NCBI GenBank assembly: GCA_038373865.1
Contig: JAXGGA010001617.1
Location: 81,964-145,963, forward strand
DNA length: 64,000 nucleotides
Reading direction: 5' to 3'
From: Uloborus plumipes
Lineage: Eukaryota > Arthropoda > Arachnida > Araneae > Uloboridae
Shown here: in pieces, positions 36,201 to 48,200 of the stretch
Layout: the number at the start of each line of letters is the position of its first letter
How positions within the stretch are numbered: position 1 is the first letter of the stretch
Notes under the pieces: generated by a model
What the model saw: the letters and a program-made list of their open reading frames with translations, nothing else
Database searches by the model: none
What the model was told of the DNA's origin: nothing
Position numbers and translations under genes: made by a program

Positions 36201-39200
36201 TACACTAGGTGGCCAAAAGTATCCGGACACTTTCAAAAATTCACATTTTTACATATAGCTCGAGAAATAAGTGATCAATTGTTCTTTAATTTTAGTCATA
36301 CAAAATATAGACTTCACCGAACATTTTCAAGTTGAAATTAAATTACCCTTGCATTTGGGGGACGACAAGAAGGGGGTTGAAAGAAAAACCGCTTTTTGAC
36401 CATAACTCTTCGAAAATAGCTCGGAATAAGCTATCAATTTCAGTAATTAATTAGCATACTATGTATAATTACTGTACAAATTTTTATGAACGTACCACTC
36501 TTACTTCTGAAGATATGAAACATTTTTGAAAAAACGGCAATTTTATTTGAAGGGTTTTTGCTCATAACACGCAGAGTTTTCGATCAAACCTTATCACAAC
36601 TTCAGGAAAGATGACAAAATACAAGAGAAAGAACATACTAAAACGGTAAATAAAAATATTAAAAATTCGATGAGATATGAACGTTAAAAGGAAATAATTT
36701 TTCACGGCGCATGCGCGAACGACAGAAATTTATAACTACAAAAATATTGTAGCCTGATTTATACTGCATCTTATAAAAAAAGTTCCAGTTGAATATCATG
36801 AAAAATGAAAAAGATATCAGCGATCTAGTGAGCTGTATTTCATTCATTCGCAGACAATACATAAATAGTGAGGGGTTGTCCACAAATAGTGTGGTGACAA
36901 TCGATCATTTTTTTTCAATGTTAAATTGTATACAGTTTGAAAATTTATATTCGGCATTGTCGTCATATTTCGTCTGTTCGGCCAAAAAGACCTTATACGT
37001 AGGTTTCCAAAAGTATCCGGACACCCTCTGAAACGTTGGTTTTGAACGACGACGCAATAACCTTTAATTTAAAAATAGCTCTTTGTGGACAGACCCTCAC
37101 TATTTATGTATTGTCTGCGAATGAATGAAATACAGCTCACTAGATCGCTGATATCTTTTTCATTTTTCATGATATTCAACTGAAACTTTTTTTATAAGAT
37201 GCAGTATAAATCAGGCTACAATATTTTTGTAGTTATAAATTTCTGTCGTTCGCGCATGCGCCGTGAAAAATTATTTCCTTTTAACGTTCATATCTCATCG
37301 AATTTTTAATATTTTTTTTTACCGTTTTAGTATGTTCTTTCTCTTGTATTTTGTCATCTTTCCTGAAGTTGTGATAAGGTTTGATCAAAAACTCTGCGTG
37401 TTATGAGCAAAAACCCTTCAAATAAAATTGCCGTTTTTTCAAAAATGTTTCATATCTTCAGAAGTAAGAGTGGTACGTTCATAAAAATTTGTACAGTAAT
37501 TATACATAGTATGCTAATTAATTACTGAAATTGATAGCTTATTCCGAGCTATTTTCGAAGAGTTATGGTCAAAACGCGGTTTTTCTTTCAACCCCCTTCT
37601 TGTCGTCCCCCAAATGCAAGGGTAATTTAATTTCAACTTGGAAATGTTCGGCGAAGCCTATATTTTGTATGACTAATGTTAAAGAACAATTGATCACTTA
37701 TTTCTCGAGCTATATGTAAAAATGTGAATTTTTGAAAGTGTCCGGATACTTTTGGCCACCTAGTGTATTACTTTTATATTCGCAAAGAACGTGAATTTTA
37801 TCTTTCATTTAGAGTTACATACATGCATACAAACAAACCCACATGTGAAACTAATAAAAGCGTGTTAAAAAGCTTAGTTTTGAGACTAAGTTTTTTAATC
37901 GTTGTGGAAAATTACAAAAATCATTTTACTAACCCTCAGCACTCAGTTAGTTTATATATGTAACTCTTAAATGTCTATCAGTTTGCATCATGAAATAACT
38001 AACTATTAAGTCTAGACTGAAATTAAATTAAAAATAATAATAACAAAAATAAAAGCATGATAAAAATTGATGGGGCAAGAGCCATTCTTACCTCTAATGG
38101 ACGAAAATCCGAACAAAAAAGACAACAGAGTGTATGGATTTTAAAATATACTCACACACCCTGTTGTTGCCCATTTTGATTGAATGCATAGCGATTAATT
38201 ATGGACTGATAAACTAAATCTTCTTAAAAATGTCGTACAAGGGAAACGCTGCATACAGAATCATCACATGACTTCCAGGTGCGTGAAAAGATCATTTTCT
38301 CACAAGTCTTCTAACGACACAAAATAATTGGGGGAACGCTATAAATCCAGCCGACGTTTTTTTCAAAGCAATCTCAAATTAAAGCAAAATGGCTTCACAA
38401 GATATATCACGACATCAACAGACACGAATAAAATTATATGTTCGAATGCGATGTGTTTTGGAAAGCAGTGTCTTCCCACAGACTAATAATGCGAACAAAG
38501 TCCACGTCTCTCGCAGGAAGCTGTAATAAGCATGTATTAATTCACAACGGCTCTCTGCATGTCATAAGTTTTGCCGCGTCTCGTACTTTTACCAGCGAAT
38601 CATAGTTAACGCAGAAAAAATACGCCACAACCGTAAAGACGAGAAAATTCCGTTTTTGTTTCTCCAACTCGGTGATTCACGGAATATTTCTGTTTCTTTA
38701 AGGAAAAGATACGTTTTGAAGCGAAAACAGAAATTTTCCGTTAAAATCAGGAAAAAACTTCTTGAAAATTCAGGTTTTTTTTAACAGTGAAAGACTCGGT
38801 TCAAATCAGTTGGTATTTTCTATGTTATGCTGGCATGTCGATTCAAAACACTATGACGAATGCTACTACAATCTGCCGCGATTTTGAAATCTGTTTTTCA
38901 TTTTTTTCCCTTCAAGTACTGAGGAAGATAATTTTATACAAAACTAACTGGTTGCACAACCCTTTTCATCTTCCGGTAAAACTCGAGAGCTCCACAGAAC
39001 CCACTTTGGGAATCGTCGAGCCCGCTTATTAGAATATCGATTAAAAGAACACCCCGCTTAATATAATACATATTTAATGAAGCAAACCAATGTAACGTAT
39101 TGTTTTGATCCCGCATAATAGAATATTCCGCTTATTAGAATATTTTTTCGTGGCAAAATGTCTATTCCATTGAACGGGCTCGACTGTAGCTGCTCTAGGT

Positions 39201-42200
39201 TATAATTCAATAAAAGCATTGTGGCGGAATGTAACTTCTACTCTTCTTACCTAAGGAAGAATCAATAATGATACAATATCTAAACATCTTTTTTCATTTT
39301 ATGAATGAAATTGTTTTGAAACGTATTTTGTGATGAAAATATTTTCTAAACGCATCTATAGCACAGGTTCCTGCATACAACAAAAACATTCTCAAACTGA
39401 AATTTTATTTATAAATGTGAAACATTTTGAATTTTATTTACAGAACTGGGAAGAGCACATAAATGCTGTTGAAAATGTGGTATGCTCGTTGGAAACGTTC
39501 TGTAAAAAAAGCTTGAAAGAAGAGTTCGAGAAGCACTTGACAGTAAGTCTTCTGCTTCGCAAAGGAGATAAATGTTACCATTTCTTAACATTGATTTAAT
39601 TTCACGAGCTAGAAGAATATAGTGAAAATCTACTTTCTACTTCTCCTACCCCCTTCTCCTCCGTCAAATACCGAGAATAGTAATTTGAAGTTACTTTAGT
39701 CCGTTATCGGTCTATGTTAGATGAAAAATTCCATACATTGTGCATGAGAGATGCGCTAGTAAAGTAACAGGATAAATTCAAAGTTGAGAAAATGAAACTT
39801 TAAAAAAATGAGACTGTACTACAGTTTTTCAGCCAAAAGGTAGATATGAGGGAATATAGATCTCCCTGTATCTAGAGAGATTCGCTCCCCCCCCCCCCAC
39901 CCCTGTTGTTACTTATGCCACTTGGCTACCCGAGCACGAGTAGATTAATCCACTCGATTTAAGGGGCAATTGGTACGACTTTCGTTTCTACGAGCAGCAT
40001 TAAGATATACATCCGTTTTAGCTCATTACACCTGTTATAAGGATCCGTTTATAGGGTAGGCAACCATTCACAACACACATGCATCCAGAAAAAGGACAAA
40101 TGCAGGAGGGGAGGGGAGTCAGAGCGAAAGTACGCACATGCCCGAGCCAAAATCTTCCCATCCCAGTTAGACTTCTCTGACCACTAGACAAGATGGCCGA
40201 CACTTTAGCCCCATTAACATAAACCTTTCCTCATTAACATAAATATTTTACTTCTCAGTCTTCCCTTCATTTCTCTTTTTCAGATTGATAATAGTTTAAG
40301 CGGTAAAAAATAAAAAAATATTGGACATTGTACGCTTTACTCGTTCATTTCAGGCTCACTTAAAAATGAAAGGATTCACTAATATTGGGATGCAAATTTC
40401 ATCAAATATGCTAGAGTAAGTATTTTAACAAAACATTAGTTTCACGAATCATTAAATAACCTTGAAATTAAAAAAAGTAATAAATTATAGATTTTGCGAC
40501 GCATCGGTAACAGCTTTCGACGACTTCCGGAAAAACTTTGAATCCAGAAATCTTTCAGAAACGTTTCAAGAAGATGTGGTAATATATATTTTTTTTTTAT
40601 TTGACGTTGTGTTTTATATGATTAACTAAAGTAGCATTTCAGTCCAGTTTTTCAATGAATAATTGTTACTTTCTTCATGATCATGCTTTCTTATTCCACA
40701 GAATAAACTTACTGGAGCTGCGTTGGTAAACTGCGATAAATTGAACCAAGAACGTTCTAGACTCTCATTGATGTCCAAAGTAAGTTGTTCCCCAGAAATT
40801 GGAAAAATGAATTTGCCATAACTATCAAAGCAAAACTTCATGATCTACTTAAATAAGAAATAGGAATCTTTCGAATTGAAGAGATTGTTTCCAAGTGGCG
40901 TTGAGTTCAATTTGTTTTCCATTCTCAAATTGCTCAAAGTCTCTTACGTACTATTTATTTTTGAATTTAAGGAAAAGGTAATTCATCCTCTGTAACATAT
41001 CGATTATAAGAATACGAAGTTTATAGGGATAAAAAGATCCTGACCGAATAGATACATAAAGTCAAAAAAAAAAAATCTTTTCGAATAAAACTAGTCAACT
41101 ATCGATAACTCGAAGACCAGAGGAACTGACTAAAACGTTCGAGTTATGGGAAGTTTCCACAGCCTTCTCAAGAGTTTGGGATTCAATAGAAACTTCAAGA
41201 TAAAGGAATATTCGAGATATAAGGCTTCGAGTTATTGAGAGTTGACTATATTACTGACGCTCTTTTGGCGGAAGAAAATAGCGAAATGATATTACTTTAA
41301 TTTAATACTGCTCTAACTTATATTTGGTTTTTGCTGATGTTAGCCATATGTGGGTGAATATACGATAAAAACATTTTTTGTGTCCCCAAAGAAAAAATAT
41401 ATGTTTTATTTATTCTTTATTATTTCACTAGTTGGACGTTATTTTTGTGTTTTTAATGATAAGGGTGAGACGATTTTCCGATTTGTAAAAGGTTTTATCG
41501 ACACTAGGGGGGGGGGGGGAATAAGTTGTCAGAGAAGTGACCCTATTGGCAGAATTTTGGTTGGATTTATAGCATTTCACTTAATCTACTACGTAAAATT
41601 AGAGTATGGAGTCCTGTGAGCCCCGTGTCCAAAAAAAAAAAGTAAAAAAAAAAAAACCTTGATAACACGTCATGTTGCGTACGAGTCACATCGAAGATCC
41701 TTAATAAAAAATACTTCTCGCATTATTTGCGTTTATTCAAATTACATTAATGGATATATGTAAGATTCAATATGAAATTTATTATACTTATAATGTAGCT
41801 TTAATATATATTTACACATTTGAGACACAAAAATGCCGCGGAGTAACGCCAGAGAAGTGACAAAATCACACATAGCCTATAAAAACATCACGCGTTCTGC
41901 TTACCAGAACTTAACGCAAATCGTGTTGTCTACACACAAGGAACAGTGCATTGTACTAACGTACACTTAGGTAACGATGAAATCCAAAAACATATAAATA
42001 TCTGTGGAAATACTGCAGCGAATGGCACAAGTACGCTTTGTGTAACTTTCAACTGGAACTAATGCAAAACATATTGTAACAAGTCCGTGGCACCTTCAAC
42101 TTTCTTAAATAATCTCATTCCAATCTTGAGGAATTAACTATAAATTTATTTACAATTATGTACACTTATTTACAATAGGAGCAGGAAACAATTGCTAAAC

Positions 42201-45200
42201 ATCGAGAAATTAGGTAGCAAACAGTACACTGTACTACCTGTTAGTACACTGTACTACCCTGTACACTGTACTACTGTTGAGAGTACACTGTACTCTCAAC
42301 AGTAACGAACCACGTATCTAACGTGAAAGGTAATTAAGAAATTACAAAAGCAAAACAAACATTCGCCCAAGCGAATAAAGAGTTTGCCAGAAATCAAATC
42401 TGAGAAACACTGTGTTCAAGGCAGTTGGACAGCTATTTATACTCGGAAGGATATTTGGGTCATTCCATGTGAAATCAACAAGCCTCAAAACTTGACCATC
42501 ACCAATTTCAAAAAAAATTATAGGGTTGATTACCTCTATAAAGTGATACAAAAAACTGATTTTTTAAATTTTTTTCAGCTGTTAGTTTTTTGTGTGAGAC
42601 CGCTTAAAAAACGCAAAAAATGGAAAAAAGTGAAATTTTGAACATACAAAGATTCAATTTTCTCAGCTTGTATTGCAGCTAGAGTCTTTTGTTATATGTC
42701 ATTGTAAAGCTCTTTAAACAAGCTTTCAAACGATGTATAATTTGACAAGGTTTCGTGATGTTAATATTTCAAGGTCACCAAAAGCATTATTTGACCTTGA
42801 ATATTTCAAAAAGTGCATTTTTTAAAAATCTGAAAAATATATATATATTACTTCCTAATGTAGTGTATATGTGGTAAAATTTGCAGAATGGGACAGCAAT
42901 GGGATCTGGATGAAAAATGGAATCGACTTTTTACACTCTTACCACTTTATTGCAATGCCTATGGTTCCTGAGGATATATAATACGGAAATATTGCAAACT
43001 GCGAAAGGTTATTTACAAGTGACGGTTGGCTTATTCCACGTCTTGTTTTGAGAGGTTATAAATGATTCCTTTTCCGTTTCTACTAGGGTCTACTTTCGAA
43101 ATAATAGCACTTATGGGCACATTGACAACATTTTCAAAGTCTGGATAGTAGATAGAATTTGAGAGTCCATGAGGCTGCAACAGCTTGATTTTCTTCATCT
43201 GTGTCTAAGACGCACCTTAGCCACCAATATCCATTATACCTGCAGATCAAGAATACAACCATTTCTGGGCAATCAAGATCGCCTTTGACAGTTGTAGCAA
43301 GTTCGATTCTTATAGTGTTGAAAATGAATATGCATTCACTTGCATCTGATTCCTGCTTAATGGCATTACACACTGAAGACTCTGAGTGCCTGGTGTTGTT
43401 CTTGCCATCATTTTTCTGGATTTCAAAGCCTCTGCTTCCTGTTTATAATGTTCAATTGTGCAATATTGAAAATGAATTGATTTGATATGGAAGAAGAGGC
43501 TTTGAAATCCAGAAAAATGATGGCAATAACAACACCAGGCACTCAGTCTTCATTGTGTAATGCCATTAAACAAGAATCAGATGCAAGTGAATGCATATTC
43601 ATTTTCAACACTATAAGGATCGAACGTGCTACAACTGTCAAAGGCGATCTTGATTGCTCAGAAATGGTTGGATTTGATCTGCAGGTATAATGGATATTGG
43701 TGGCTAAGGTGCGTCTTAGACACAGATGAAGAAAATCAAGCTGTTGCAGCCTCATGGACTCTCAAATTCTATCTACTATCCAGACTTTGAAAATGTTGTC
43801 AATGTGCCCATAAGTGCTATTATTTCGAAAGTAGACCCTAGTAGAAACGGAAAAGAAATTATTTATAACCTCTCAAAACAAGACGTGGAATAAGCCAACC
43901 GTCACTTGTAAATAACATTTCGCAGTTTGCAATATTTCCGTATTATATATCCTCAGGAGCCATAGGCATTGCAATAAAGTGGTAAGAGTGTAAAAAGTCG
44001 ATTCCATTTTTCTTTCAGATCCCATTGCTGTCCCATTCTGCAAATTTTACCACATGTACACTACATTAGGAAGTAATTTATATATATTTTTTTCAGATTT
44101 TTAAAAAATGCACTTTTTGAAATATTCAAGGTCAAATAATGCTTGTGGTGACCTTGAAATATTAACATCACGAAACCTTGTCAAATTATACATCGTTTGA
44201 AAGCTTGTTTAAAGAGCTTTACAATGACATATAACAAGACTCTAGCTGCAATACAAGCTGAGAAAATTGAATCTTTGTATATTCAAAATTTCACTTTTTT
44301 CCATTTTTTGCGTTTTTTAAGCGGTCTCACACAAACTAACAGCTGAAAAAAAATTTAAAAATCAGTTTTTTGTATCACTTTATAGAGGTAATCAACCCTA
44401 TAATTTTTTTTTTGAAATTGGTGATGGTCAAGTTTTGAGGCTTGTTGATTTCACATGGAATGACCCATTTCTACAATATTCTAGCATAATCCGGAGTGTT
44501 CTGTTCACTCACAAACTTAAATAATCCATTCAAGAAAGTTCTAGTGATAAAAAGAAACCCACAATTTTGCAACTCAGCGCGAAAATGTCTTCATGCTTAT
44601 TAAATGTAGGAGAAGTGCAAAAACTACAAAATGTTACAGGGTCGGTATACAAATGGTAAAAGTGATATCTTCAAATACTTTTGCAACATGTCGGCAGATA
44701 AAAACAAAACTAGTGACACCAAGCGATTCCTCGCCAAAAATGGTGCAAGGCAGGAAAAACAACTATTTACAAGATTTGTAATAATATTATTTGAATTTTG
44801 TTCAAACCATTTCGCTCGAGGTGCTTTTAACTTTACTTTAAACTAGTTATTGTGAATTAACTGTGTGGATTATATAAAAGACATTATTATTTATTGCTGA
44901 AGCAAATGATAATAATATGATTAGTTCAACATACTTTTTCTATGAGCTGTTGGGATTGACATAGCGTATATTCATCACCAATATAAATATTTCCTAAAAG
45001 TGGGGCTCGCCTGATAATTCAATTTCAAATCTTGAAAGAATTCAAAAGTTTTAAAATTACCATTAATCCTATTCAAGAAACTAAAATAAAAAAAAAATAC
45101 TACTATACTTGAAAGGGTAACATCTTTTTGTATATAATTTTTTTCGATTCTGATGAAAATCTGTACGAATTTGCCGTCGGTCAAAAATGTAATCTTGTTA

Positions 45201-48200
45201 GAAAAGTGAAAAATATGTTCGTCTAGTAATATTCATTTATTTTCTTCTAGAGTTTTAAAGAAATGGAATTACTGGACGAAGAGCCAGTTCGTACAGATAT
45301 ATGCATCACAGTAAGGATATTTTGCTTGTCAATATAATAGACGGCGGTTCGGATTAGGGATGCAGTTTATAATATATATTGATTATCGGCAGTACATAAT
45401 TTATATTGATTATGGGCAGTATATAATTTATATTGATTATAAAAAATTTAGAATTATTAACGTGTTGCTTTTTTTTTTTCAATTTCATGAATACTCTGAA
45501 ATGATCTCTTAAACTCTCTCTAAAAAGTAGTCAAACTTAAACATACTAGAGTACAATCTAGAGTCTTTAAGTAGTAAGAATTTGGAAAACCTAAGGACTG
45601 ACTGGTTAAGGAATCAGACATTTGTTACACCAAAAATTTGGTAAATATAAATTTGAAAAATGCTAAAACAGCTATTATAGCAACTTTAAATAAGTATTAA
45701 TGCCTCTGAGAGAAAATTCTCTTTTAAAACTTGTTAAAAATATAAATGTCATATTTTGTGAATTCTCTTGTCTGTAATTTGTGTCTAAGAACATGAAAAT
45801 TATCCATTTTGTACTGATATTTATCTCCTACTAAAGTACAACTATGTCTCCTCCTTCTAGTTTTGTTTGTAATGCTTTTTCATTTTGTGAGGTTGGCAAG
45901 CCTGTTATGCACAGTTCAGTCACATTAATGTGACCACCTGTCAAAAGCCAGAATAACCACCTTTCTTAGAACGGACTGCTGCAAGACGTGCAGAAACAGT
46001 CAATTAGGTACCTGAAGGTGTTTACTAGGATATTGAGCCATATTGATTCCAATGCCGTGGCCAGCTGCGCTAGATTTCGCTGGTGAGGATCCATGGCGCG
46101 AGCAACCCAATCGAGATGGTCCCACAAATTCGTGATTGGGCTTAAGTCAGGTGAGTTTGATGGCCAGGGGAGAACGTTAAACTCATTCTGGTGCCCTTCG
46201 AACCACGCATGCTCACTGGCAGCTGTATGGCACTTCGCATTGTTCTGCTGGTAGATGCAATCATCCTGAGGAAAAACAATATTCATATAGGGATGGATAT
46301 GGACCGCAAGGCCAGATGCGTGCTTGTATTGATCCATCGTGCCTTCCACAATGATGAGTGAACCCATAGAAATCTAGGAAAACATTCCCCAGACCACAAT
46401 GCTCTCGCCTCCAGCTTGGACCGTTCCGGCAATGGTTGCAGGGTGTTTGCTTCCAGAGGTTTCGCGCCTTCTAATCCAATATCCGTCTGTCCAATTGACC
46501 ATAAAACGTGATTCATCAGTAAATGCTACCTGTCGCCACTTAATGGACGTCGAGCTGCGGCACTGGCGTGCTAATTCCAGGGTTCGTCGTCGATGGACAG
46601 AAGTAAGCATAGGTGCATGAACCAGGCTTCTGCCTCGGGGGCCCAGACGCAGCCAGGTCCGCTAAACAGTAGTGTGAGAGACGATGTTGGTAGCCCCTCG
46701 GTTCATCTGGGGGGTCAGTTGCTCAACGGTAGCCCGTATATTAACTCGAACGTATCTCCGCAGGCGTCATCGCCCTGTCTTTAGCCGTTCTGGAATCGTC
46801 ATCTCGCGCGACGCCGCCTTCTGCGCTTGACGCGTGACTGCTCACCATCATCTGTATTCCGGCGTCACGCCCCTCGCACTGGCCAGCCACTCACATTTAG
46901 CCATGTCGCTGATTTTGAACAGCCTCATTTCACCATGCACGGTACACGTTTACCACGACGGCAAGAGAACAGCTCAAAAACTCAGCCATTTTAGAAATGC
47001 TTCCTTCCTTGACCCGAAAACCAATGATCATGGCATTTTGTACGTCGTATAAATCGCTTCGTTTTTGCATTACGCCAACTGTAGAAATATGTTCCAAAAC
47101 CCTTACATACCCTTCATATACCCTCAATTGCACTGTGCTAACAAGTGCCTTCTGTGATTGGTTATTTAACGTCGACGTCAAAAGTACGTGGTGGTCACAT
47201 TTATGTGACTGAACTGTGTATTTGTAACACAAAATTATTGTTCATTAACACAAACGTATTCTCGAAAAAGCAAGATCAATCCGTCTAATGTACTAAAATA
47301 TGCGGTATACTGGATTTTGAGCGATTCTAATGCACATTGAGCATTTCTATCATCGGTGATTTTAATTAGTGTATTTGTATAAGCAGTGTATGTTGTTGTT
47401 GGTGAACATCATGTTGTGAGCTTGGAGGTAATAATACAGAGGTTGAACTCAATTTTTGTTTGGTGTTTTTATCTACTGTATGGATAGTAAAGCTATCTGA
47501 AAATCCTTGATCAGGTACGTTTTCTACGACATTTCCCCTTTCCAAGTACGTGTAATTAAAATTTTTCATTTTATAAATAAAAGTTACTTCACTTAATATA
47601 AAATTCAGCTAATAATTGAGGACAGTAAAGATTAGTTAAGTATCTTAATAAGTTTGTTAGCAAACAAGAAAAGCAAGTTTTAGTTGTGTTTAGTTTAATT
47701 AGAATAATGCATTTTATTTTTTTTATCATCTGCGAGGGTAACCCAAATATCTGTTACTGTTAGAGTAATTAATTCTTTTCATTTATTTTGCTCTCAATTT
47801 TCATGTAGAAAAGTTTCGGTTTTGAAGCATTTTACCCATTTTATTTCTGTTACTTAATGTTCAGCACTGAAATTTAATATCATTATAAGTAATGGGACAT
47901 TTGGGAGATTCTAAATTTTAGTTGTTGCGAAAACAATGATAGCTCAATGAGATTGAAATATTAATTTTTAGTTTAAAATATGAAAAAGAAAACTGGTAGA
48001 ATTTGTCAAATTGAGTATTTTCTTTCTTCCATAAAAAAGATGTCTACTTTAAAGGCTGAACTGGGTAATAACTGCTCTTTAATTTTCCCTTTCAGGATTA
48101 CTGCAATAAAGTTTTAAAACACAAGGAGTCCGTCGAAGGAGCAGTTAAAAAGCTGGATATCGATATGAAAAATTTTACTTCGGATCAAATTACTCGACTA

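Larger units (their letters stand above)
34486..38789. mobile_element. Possible 4.3-kb element with CACTGTTAAAAAAA ends
   Basis: Left CACTGTTAAAAAAA, then TCCTGAAAATAACG; right, reversed, CACTGTTAAAAAAAACCTGA. Subterminal Phe/Pro-like ccgttt words are shared. The flanks do not match, so these could be two separate inverted fragments. If it is one element, it contains the candidate exon at 35700 and the palindrome at 36203. Confidence 0.45.
42457..44466. mobile_element. 2.0-kb palindromic foldback (P3), GGGTCATTCCATGTGAAATC ends
   Basis: Both ends read GGGTCATTCCATGTGAAATC going inward and are flanked by ATTT. Arms of nearly 1 kb match almost base for base, turning at about 43465. Each arm carries the same decayed coding segment. 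A diverged relative begins near 63319. Confidence 0.92.

Noticed and set aside
37811..37842. Possible short exon (phase 1 in, phase 0 out) between 35748 and 39444
   Set aside because: The sequence is low-complexity (tacatacatgcatac) and is part of a tandem duplication. It is only needed if the doubtful exon at 35700 is real.
41640..42460. LTR retrotransposon end
   Set aside because: No paired long terminal repeats, primer-binding site or gag/pol remnants could be seen.
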